A stretch of DNA of 64,000 nucleotides, from NCBI RefSeq assembly GCF_010183535.1, contig NC_071332.1, positions 3,224,001-3,288,000 of the forward strand, given 5' to 3'. The DNA is from Caenorhabditis remanei (taxonomy: Eukaryota > Nematoda > Chromadorea > Rhabditida > Rhabditidae). Made by a program: the position numbers and the translations under genes. The notes below the pieces were generated by a model that was given only the letters and a program-made list of their open reading frames with translations, had not been told where the DNA came from and ran no database searches. Positions 56,401 through 64,000 of the stretch are shown here, in pieces. The first letter of the stretch is position 1, and every line of letters starts with the position of its first letter.

Positions 56401-59235
56401 AAAGCTGGAGACGTGGGGATTCTGAATCTGTTTTCAAAATTTTGACGAGATAAAATTGAGCCGAGATCAACCGATTCAAGTTTTAGGCGACTTTTAACGC
56501 TGTGTTCCCACCAAAAACCGTTGTATCTTTTGGCATTTTAGTGCTAGTCAAAATTTGAAAAAAGATTCAGAATCCTCACGTTTTCAGCTTTCCAGTCAGA
56601 CCACCTCTCTAAAACTCACCCCAAAATATCAATCGAATATCTCTCCGCTGACTTCGCCACCTGATCTCTCAACCTGTTACCGTAATTCCCATATGAGTAG
56701 AGATCTTTCACACGAAGCACCTGAATTTGATCTTTTGAACTTTTTTGCAGCTAGGTAAACAGGAATTCCCCTTGTAACTTTGCGAGATTTTGTCGGATTT
56801 GTACAAAACTTAGTTTGTCGGATAGATCAAGTCTAGAGCTTCATTTTTGCAGTTGACAACTTTTTGATAGCTCTTCACCCCGCTGAGATATGCGCCTTTG
56901 AAATTAGAAGGAAAAGAGAGGAAACGCAGAGAAGCGAGGGAGCCTGCCTTCTCTGCGTCTCCACCGCAGTGTATCCCTCTCGCGGAGGCACCTAGCGAGC
57001 TTTGGAGACGCATATCTCAGCGGGGTGAAGAGCTATCAAAAAGTTGTCAACTGCAAAAATGAAGCTCTAGACTTGATCTACACATTGGTTATAAATTCGA
57101 GACGATCTGACAAATTTTAGCAAAGTTGCATGTGATCAAAATACATACCTCATCCTCCGGCAAATTCTTATCCTTCATTCCAGGGAACGGTTTCTTCCAA
57201 ATGGGTTCTTTAGGATTCACAGCTTTTTTTGACATATTGTAGCAGTGGACGATAAATGCGTCGGCGTTGACGAATAGTCGCTCGTTGGAGGGGATCTGGA
57301 ATTACAACACTATCTTACTTTTTTATCAATGTAGCGCGGTTGCTCCAAAGTTTCCCCTATAAGACGCAGACAACGAGAGAGTCTCACTGTCTGCGTCTCT
57401 CGTTAACACTGGAGCGACCTTTCACCACTTACATCAACAGTTTTCTTCACAAAAATCGAATTTTTCGTGAGATTTCGAGAATCCTGTCGAAGTCCTCCCT
57501 CGATTATATCCACTTTACACTCAACCTCCCTCTCGATTCTTGGCCAGTCGACAAAATGTGGATGAGCATATATATAGCCCTCGGAGTCCATTGACGCATA
57601 ATCTTTTACCTTGATTTCACATTTTAGTACACGCATTCTCTCGGATAAGTGGAATGGCTGAAACATGGATGGATTTGTGTGTTCGGTAGAGCGCACTTAC
57701 CATAATATCCTCGGCATAGATATTTGGGACTGGAAATTTGCAAGTGTTATTGAATGGGTGATAGGTTAGCAGGGGATTCAATTCAATTTCAGATTTTGGT
57801 TCGTCTTCTCCGAATACATTCATGTTTAGAAGTTTGTCTATTGTGGATTCTCTGGAAAAATGGGAAAATTTTAGATTTTATCGAGTCCCATGGGATAGAC
57901 TCACCCTTCTGAGTCTCCTGAAGTTAACCTGAAGCCTCTGTTCATATTCTGAATGGGGAGCATCACTTGGTTGACTGTTCGGATGTTTGCGGTGAAGAGG
58001 AACGCGGCGACGAAGGCGAAACCAATCTGAAGGTGAAATAGATAAAAAGTAGAGATATATTTTCGTAGTTGACAGTTTTTGGATAGCTCTACAGGGTTTT
58101 GAGATATGGCGGTTTTCATTGCCAGGGAGAACAACGCCAACTTTGAAAGTGTCTAGTAGCGTCAGAAATTGGACAACTTTAAAAATTTTTGCTGTAGCAT
58201 GTAGATCAAACCTAGAGCTATTTTTTTGAAGTTGACAAATTTTTGATAGCTATTCACGCTTGTGAGATATGCGCCTTTAAAGATAGCATCTCGAGGCGCG
58301 CCCCCTCTGTGAAGTACCTCCTGTTCGAGTGCATGCATCTCAAAAGGGTAAATAGATATCAAAAAGTTGTCAACTACAAAAATAAAGATCTAGACTTGAG
58401 CTGTCTTTTCGTACAAAATTTTTTCAAATCAGACCATATTTAACCAAGTTACACACTTTCAAAGTGAATATATTTTCGTTGTTTTCCAATTTTTTGTTTT
58501 CGCATTTTAAACACATTTTTTAATTCTCATTATTGTAATTAAGTGTATTTTGATTTTTCATCAAGCTTTAGAAGGTTTCTCGACAAGGAGAGACGCAGAC
58601 ACGCAAAAAAGTCAGACACTCTAGCTTCTCTGCGCGCTCTCTCCTCCTCTCACTCTCTGGTACCTAACTTCAAAAGCGCATATCTCGAAAGCGTAAATAG
58701 CTATCAAAAAATTTTCAACTGCAAAAATGTAGTTCGAGACTTGATCTTTTTAAAAAACTAAATTTTGTACTATTCAGACAAAATCTAGCAAAGTTACACA
58801 GTGTTGAAACTGACTTGCGTCTCCTCTCTCTCCCTGTCTTGTCCCACCATGATCTTCTGATCCCCAAGTTTAAAGACGCGTATCTCAAAAACATAAAGAG
58901 CTATTAAAAAGTTGTTAACTACAGAAATGAAGACCTAGATTTGGGCTATACGATGGTATCAAATTTTTTTTTTGAAATTGACCAATTTTGAATAAGATAC
59001 CAAGGTTAAAGTTTTTTGACTGAAACTTTATTGGTTATTTTGTAAAGTATGTAACTGATGTTAGAATTTTTCGATTTGCACCAAATTTTGAAAATATTTA
59101 GCACTAGATGCTACCTATAACTCAAACAAGAATCCAGGGGGATAGTGGGCAACGCTGTTTCAGAATTTCCAGACTTACCATAAAAAAGCGAAACGGGTGA
59201 ACTTTCCGTTTGACATTCCGAAACCACATGATCAT
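53425..59235 (-). CDS. DUF229 family sulfatase-like membrane protein
   Basis: Thirteen exons (minus): 59179-59235, 57905-58026, 57701-57851, 57433-57657, 57149-57295, 56620-56720, 56096-56370, 55952-56038, 55437-55617, 55117-55386, 54468-54699, 54035-54232 and 53425-53625. They total 2,247 bp, or 748 residues, all phases consistent. A short cytosolic N-terminus precedes one membrane anchor (about residues 20-37, IGFAFVAAFLFTANIRTV), so the topology should be type II with a lumenal or extracellular domain. The alkaline-phosphatase/sulfatase-like fold shows GFDSTART at about 268 and the metal-site motif GDHG at 487-490. The family is expanded in nematodes and its substrate is unknown. The ATG lies two bases after a TTTTTTGCAG acceptor, suggesting SL trans-splicing. 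The 57-bp intron 56,039-56,095 is a multiple of three. Other introns hold a tRNA gene and tRNA-derived repeats. Confidence 0.92.
53669..53729 (-). repeat. tRNA-like fragment in DUF229 last intron
   Basis: Read on the minus strand it has an A-box-like TGGCGCAACTGGGTGCG and a B-box-like GGTCGTTCGACCCC about 30 bp later, but no acceptor stem that I can pair. Confidence 0.45.
54349..54421 (+). tRNA. tRNA-Arg (anticodon TCT)
   Basis: This is a 73-base cloverleaf. The D arm is GCC...GGC, the anticodon stem TCTGA/TCAGA encloses CTTCTAA (anticodon TCT), and the T arm GCAGG-TTCGAGC-CCTGC is perfect. The acceptor stem (GGCCTTG with CTGGGTC) has two wobble pairs and one T-T mismatch, so it is slightly degenerate. 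A T tract (CTTTTTTCTTTTTTT) follows within a few bases as a pol III terminator. It lies inside a DUF229 intron on the opposite strand. Confidence 0.88.
55671..55917. mobile_element. tRNA-derived inverted repeat (DUF229 intron)
   Basis: Two outward-facing tRNA-like halves. On the minus strand there is TGGCTCACCCGGTAACAACTC with B-box-like GTTCGATTCCC. On the plus strand there is TAGCTCAACTGGTTACCA, ACTCTGACCACTAATC and GGTTCGACTCCC. The middle holds CCTAGGATCGGCATT..., shared with the copy at 46,932-47,157 (GCCGATCCTAGGATCATA). Confidence 0.68.
56818..57082. repeat. palindromic GTTGTCAACTAC repeat in DUF229 intron
   Basis: A full copy with arms GCAGTTGACAACTTTTTGAT and ATCAAAAAGTTGTCAACTGC, centre GAAACGCAGAGAAGCG / CTTCTCTGCGTCTCC. 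Confidence 0.82.
58050..58960. repeat. palindromic repeats in DUF229 intron 1
   Basis: A half copy at about 58,060-58,120, a full short copy at 58,199-58,403, a copy with central GAGACGCAGACACGC / TCTGCGCGCTCTC at 58,585-58,760, and a right half at 58,875-58,945. Confidence 0.7.
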
Positions 59236-61440
59236 TTCTGCAAAAAAGAAGGAATAGATCGTTGGCAAATGAATCGAATCGACAAGGAGTTCGTTTGTTT
59301 TAATGGCAGCCAACTGCGTTTGTAGTTTGCAAAAAATGGAGGGAACAAGCTGTACAAACGTGTTGCAAATAAAGGAAATTGGTTCTTTAGGGGAAAAGGG
59401 GCGGGGCTTAATCTGTAAATCAAGAAAGTCTAATGTAAGATCTCGAGCAAAACTCATGGGGGAGTGATGACACTTTTCGAGAATGTCTTATTCATGGTGA
59501 AGTGAGGGTGGATAGTGCTTAGATATGCATGACATGTTCACTTTTATTGGGTTTTAGGACAAAAGTTTGTGGTTTTTGGTCCCCGGGGTAGACTAGGAAG
59601 TTTTAGAGCATTTTAAAAATGGGTCAACTTTGAGAGTGTGTAACTCGCTCAAAAATTATCCCACTTTTTCAAAATCACATTCGTTGTGTAGATCAAAACT
59701 AGGGCTATATTTTTGTAGTTGACAACTTTTTGATAGCTATTCACGCTTTTGAGATATGCGTCTTCAAAGATAGGCACCCTGGCGGAGAGACGCAGAGAAG
59801 GCAGACATCGCCGCTACTCTGCGTCTCTTCCTCTCGCGGCGGCACCTACCAAACTTTGAAGGCGCATATCTCAGCGGGGTGGAGATCTATCAAAAAGCTG
59901 TCAACTACAAAAATGTAGAGCTAGGTTTGATCTACAAATTAGTTGTAAGTTCGAAACAAAACGAAAAGATTTGATAAAGTTACACGGTTTTAAAATTGGC
60001 GATTTAAATGAAAAAAATTGCATTTTTCAAACAGGCATATCTCAAAGGGGTGAATAGCTACCGAAAAGTTGTCAACTACAAAAATAAAGCTCTAATTTTG
60101 ATCTACACAATCAACAATTTTTTTTTGTAATCGGATATGAGACACATTGCCAAATTTAGCTTTTTCAACAATGTCAAATTTATTTGTCACTTTTATGTTA
60201 AACAAGTAGTCAGAAGCCAGTAAGTAGACATGAGCCGCGTGAGAAAAGTGGCAAACGCGTGTATGAGGAAGAAGGTTATGGGTTGTGCATGATGGTTATG
60301 GTAGTAGTTGGAATAGATGAGTTGTCTCATGGACGAGAAGATCAAGAATTGGAAGATGAGTATGATGTCATTTTGATAGAATTCAAAATTTACAAAATTT
60401 TAAAATGTATTCTGACTTCTTACGACATCCTAATAGATTTTCATTCGAAGGTAAGAGTCTCACAGCTGAGAATGAAACCTTTTTTGACAATGTGCCATTA
60501 TGCCAAAAAATGGTCCGAATGCTTTAAATTTAAAACCAATTTGTAGATCAAAACTAGATCTACATTTTTGTAGTTGAAAGTTTCTTGATAGCTATTCACC
60601 CCTTAGAGATGTGCCTGTTTGAAGAATGCGATTTTCATCAAAATTGACCAATTTTAAAACTGTGTAACTTTACACGATCTTATCGTACTGCTTCAAATTT
60701 ACAGCCAACTTGTAGATCAAATCTAGCTCTACATTTTTGTAGTTGACAACTTTTTGATAGCTTTTCACCCCGCTGAGATACACGCCTTTAAAGATCGATA
60801 GGTGCCGCCGCAAGAGGGAGAGACGCAGAGAAGCAGCGGTGTCTGTTTTCTCTGCGTCTCTCTGCTAGGGTGCCTATCTTTAAAGGCGCATATCTCAAAA
60901 GCGTTAATAGCTATCAAAAAGTTGTCAACTACAAAAACGAAGATCTTGATTTGATCTACACAACCAATGTAAATTCGAAGGACTTGGACAAAATCTGTTG
61001 AAGTTACACCACTTCAAAGTTGGAGGTTTTTTCCAACAAAACAACAAAGAAAAACTGCAAATTTTCTGCAAAAACTGCAAATTTGAAAACAAAAAGAAAG
61101 AAAAAACTTCAGTATCAAAAACCAAGACCATAACCATAACGATTATCATATTTCTCACGATTTACATTTCTCAGAAATGTGGTTTTTTTCTGCATATCTA
61201 ACCAAGAATGGTCTTACTGTAATCAGACTGCAAAAGACTACAAAACTACAGTAGCCCCGTTCTAAATTTTAGGCACACGGAAAACTGAAAACAGTTTCCA
61301 ACCACAAAAAGCGGCCGATTTCTTTTCTCGGAAAGTTTTATGACACCGATTTTGACACCGGAGGACACTTTTGAAAGTTAGAAAGGAGGAGGAAACAATG
61401 TACAGATTTTGTGTTTTGCAGAGAAAATTATAGTGATGTT
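59236..61440. repeat. DUF229 upstream region with palindromic repeats
   Basis: No gene is visible. Full GTTGTCAACTAC copies lie at 59,686-59,935 and 60,695-60,965, with half copies at 60,030-60,115 and 60,538-60,610. The frames at 59,122-59,457 and 60,259-60,546 show no domain, apart from the part of the former that is the first DUF229 exon. Confidence 0.65.
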
Positions 61441-61456
61441 TGGTGTGGATGCAACG

Positions 61457-62137
61457 GCGCTCTATTGACAATCCGCTGTTTTTCTTTAGAAAAGTTCGAT
61501 GGAGCGCTCTTGCAGCCGACCTTTTAAAAATGGAAAGTTCTCGGTTTGGAGAATACGCGCTCTATCGATAACTTCGATGGAGCGTGCATTTGCCATTGGA
61601 AAAGACCTTGAAGCAAACGCGCTCCATTGAGAATCCAAGTGAGGTTCAGTGGAGCGCGTTTTAGTAAATTTGTAGGGAAAATTCATGATTTTTCAGATTT
61701 TGAGGTGAAAAATTAACAATTTCAGGAGAGTGTAACTTCGTCAGGAATTCTCGGTTTTTTTTGAAATTTACAAGAGTTTTGTAGCCCAAGTTTTGATCTA
61801 CAAAACTCATGTAAATTTGAAAAAATCCGAGAATCCCTGACGAAGTTACACTCTCCTGAAATTGTCCTTTTTTCGCTTCGAAATCTGAAAAATCATGAAT
61901 TTTCCCTACAAATTTACTAATACTTCTCAAATTGCTATATTCAAGCGCGCTCCTCTGAACTTCACTTGAATTCTCAATGGAGCGCGTTTGCTCGCAATAG
62001 CAAAAACACGCTCTACCGAAGTTATCAATAGAGCGCGTATTCTCCAAAACGAGAATCATCCAAAACTTAGAGTTCTGCAGCAAGAGCGCTCTACCGAACA
62101 TTTCTGAAAAAAAAACAGAGAATTGTCAATAGAGCGC
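61457..62137. repeat. foldback element with GCGCTCTATTGACAAT ends
   Basis: The arms are centred near 61,797: GCGCTCTATTGACAAT, TTTGTAGGGAAAATTCATGA and CAGGAGAGTGTAACTTCGTC with their inverses. Several extra GGAGCGCG/CGCGCTCC steps occur within the arms. Confidence 0.7.
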
Positions 62138-62460
62138 AGTTGACCAGGTCGAAAAGTCCAAAAATGAGGATTGAACTGTAAAATGCGTGAGACGAGACAG
62201 CTGTCGTAACACCAACAAAGTGTTTGTTTAGAGGATCGTTCCCTTTCCGGCTGGCTTGTAAATCTCACTTTTATCCCAATTGTCTTCTTCTTCACAGTAC
62301 TTGACACCTCTCAAGTCGTAAATAACAGAGATTTCATTTGGAAGCAGTGAATAAAAGTGAATGAGATCTAAAACAGAGGAAAGAGGAGCAACAAGAACAG
62401 GAAAAATAACAGGAAAAACCGGCAAAAAACGAAGATTAAATTCAGAGAAAAAGACCTTAC

Positions 62461-62952
62461 TAGGGAGTGTTTCAGACGTAATTTGGCCTTTCAAATTGGC
62501 TCATATCCTATAAAGTACTTCTCAACACACTGATTCCGAATATGTGATCCAATTTTGTAGAACGTTTCACTGAACTGAGATATATGCATTTAAAGTCATT
62601 TCCAGAGCAAAAATTGCATTTTTCAAGACACTCAAAATCAATTTTAGACCCAATTTTTCTGTGTAATACGTGTAAATCAAGGTTGAAAAATTACAGTAAA
62701 CGTTCTTGCTGTGCTTTTTCGACCTTGCAACCTCGATTTACACGTATTACACAGAAAAATTGGGTCTAAAATTGATTTTGAGTGTCTTGAAAAATGCAAT
62801 TTTTGCACTGGAAATGACTTTAAATGCATATATCTCAGTTCAGTGAAGCGTTCTACAAAATTGGATCACATATTCGGAATCAGCGTGTTGAGAAGTACCT
62901 TATAGGATATGAGCCAATTTGAAAGACCAAATTACGTCTGAAACACTCCCTA
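62461..62952. mobile_element. 492-bp foldback element with TAGGGAGTGTTTCAGACG ends
   Basis: Near-perfect inverse arms meet near 62,706. Paired positions sum to 125,413. They include TTGGCTCATATCCTATAA and CGATTTACACGTATTACACA with inverses. No coding capacity was seen. Its right end is 32 bp from the stop codon of the transporter gene, so it lies at that gene's 3' end. Confidence 0.78.
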
Positions 62953-62983
62953 ATTAGAAACAAAAAAAAAACGGCCTAAAAAT

Positions 62984-63622
62984 TCAAGAAGACCCAGACA
63001 AATCGGGGATACAATAGAGGAGTTTCTGAATGAGATGAGTGAACCCAATCCACGTGGAATTCACGAATCCCGGGCGCCATTTATTGTGAACGAACAGTGT
63101 GTACACAGGGATTCCGGAGAGCACCAGGAAGAGCCCGTAGACGAGTTCCCAGGGGTCGCTATGGAAAAATGGAAGGACTAGGAGGAAAATACACATGAGA
63201 AAGAAGATAATCGGGTAGAGAATGCTGATTTTGATGGGACGATTTTCGAGAACACTGCTGGGCAACGTGGCTCGAAGCTTCAAAAGTCCGGCGGTCGACG
63301 CGAAGAATACCAGAGAATCCGCGAACGTCAAATAGTTAATCAACTGGAAGACGTTTCCAATGAATAGCATTACGATAGAAGTCCCTCCAAGGAATATCAA
63401 CGAAGGTATCGGAGTCAACTGTTTGATGGAAATCATTGCGAACAGTTCGGGTAATTGATTGTTTCGTGCTCCGGAGAAGAACATTCTCGAGCATGTGATG
63501 AGAATTCCGTTGAGTGATCCGACGCACGAGAATGAGACGAACATTGGCATCAGGATTTTGCTGCCGAACGAGCCGAGGATCTTGTCGGCGAATGTGATCG
63601 CGACGGCGTCCGAATCGAGGAT
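62984..63622 (-). CDS. L-type amino-acid transporter (AAT/LAT light chain), 3' exon only
   Basis: One exon of 213 codons including the stop, starting after a CTCCAG acceptor; the upstream part lies beyond position 64,000. It shows the conserved second half of LAT/SLC7 light-chain transporters: LDSDAVAITFADKILGSFG, then SCVGSLNGILITCSRMFFSG, ARNNQLPELFAMI, LTPIPSLIFLGG, FQLINYLTF and RPIKISILYPIIFFL, followed by several hydrophobic membrane segments (about TM8-12). These are obligate exchangers of neutral amino acids at the plasma membrane, often paired with a 4F2hc-like heavy chain. The cysteine that links to the heavy chain would be in the missing part. The family member (aat-1 to aat-9 in C. 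elegans) cannot be told from this exon. Confidence 0.88.
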   Translation of the reverse strand: MLDSDAVAITFADKILGSFGSKILMPMFVSFSCVGSLNGILITCSRMFFSGARNNQLPELFAMISIKQLTPIPSLIFLGGTSIVMLFIGNVFQLINYLTFADSLVFFASTAGLLKLRATLPSSVLENRPIKISILYPIIFFLMCIFLLVLPFFHSDPWELVYGLFLVLSGIPVYTLFVHNKWRPGFVNSTWIGFTHLIQKLLYCIPDLSGSS

Positions 63623-64000
63623 CTGGAGATTCGGGGCTTAATTATAAGGTAATATACAGTAATGCCCAAAATGTGATCAACTTTGGCTGTTTTCAGTTGA
63701 AATTGGCCAGCTTTGAGAATGTGTCATAGTAATACTGATTGTCCCATGAAGTACAGGTTTAATGAATTAGACAGAACAAAGATAGAGCTTCATTTTTGTA
63801 GTTGACAACTTTTTTGTACGATCACTCCCTAGAGAGTTATGGTCATTTTAAGACGACAGCTCAAAAATCGCACTAACTGAAGTTACATTGTAGAGATGTA
63901 ACTCTCTAGGGAGTGTCCGTACAAAAAAGTTGTCAACTACAAAAATAAAGCTCTACATTTATTCTGTCTAATTCATTAAACCGGTACTTGATGGGAAAAT
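63623..64000. repeat. dispersed palindromic repeat in transporter intron
   Basis: At 63,670-63,960 is a copy of the repeat with GACTTTGAGAATGTGTCATAG-type start, then GTAGTTGACAACTTTTTTGT and its inverse ACAAAAAAGTTGTCAACTAC. It contains an intact version of the site in which the solo LTR at 6,222 inserted. Confidence 0.7.

Noticed and set aside
60259..60546. 95-residue plus-strand frame
   Set aside because: No domain, sits between repeat copies, and runs into one of them.

Overview
The window looks like nuclear DNA from a Caenorhabditis-type nematode. It is AT-rich, its introns end in TTTTCAG-like acceptors, and it carries families typical of these worms: an F-box/FBA_2 protein, a hedgehog-related ground-like protein, a DUF229 sulfatase-like protein and an L-type amino-acid transporter. 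I built every gene model by hand from splice-site and frame continuity. None was checked against transcripts or databases. From memory, PACS, MED27 and a grd gene are neighbours on C. elegans chromosome V (clone T18H9), so this may be a syntenic block in a relative with larger introns.

Layout. At 1-1,009 there are possible 3' exons of an unidentified plus-strand gene. At 1,034-6,965 there is a large composite palindrome holding two mirror-image solo LTRs and a 331 bp LTR-like insert. Dispersed repeats fill 6,966-8,381. Three minus-strand genes follow: an F-box/FBA_2 gene (8,382-11,172, 4 exons), a MED27-like Mediator subunit gene (mdt-27; 11,996-19,064, 7 exons) and a PACS sorting-adaptor gene (pacs-1; 20,553-30,494, 7 exons). 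From 30,495 to 43,899 I found no gene, only foldback elements and degenerate repeats. Two plus-strand genes follow: a secreted proline/threonine-rich ground-like protein (43,900-47,842, 8 exons) and a small Ly6/uPAR-like GPI-anchored protein (50,532-53,145, 4 exons). A 13-exon minus-strand DUF229 gene spans 53,425-59,235 and holds a plus-strand tRNA-Arg(TCT) in one intron. After 3.7 kb of repeats, the 3' exon of an L-type amino-acid transporter gene lies on the minus strand at 62,984-63,622; the rest of that gene lies beyond the window.

The genes do not form one pathway. PACS acts in membrane sorting and MED27 in the nucleus. The ground-like, Ly6, DUF229 and transporter proteins are secretory or membrane products. 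pacs-1 and mdt-27 are on the same strand, and mdt-27 begins right after a splice acceptor, so an operon with trans-splicing is possible but unproven.

The most distinctive feature is the repeat landscape. Introns of mdt-27 and pacs-1 carry a short motif close to ACGCGTCAAAGGCGCGCCAG in both orientations and many A/T-run clusters. The flanking regions instead carry a palindromic family with GTTGTCAACTACAAAAATG arms. I did not see the first motif outside about 13.8-30.4 kb, nor clear copies of the second between about 11.8 and 40.9 kb.
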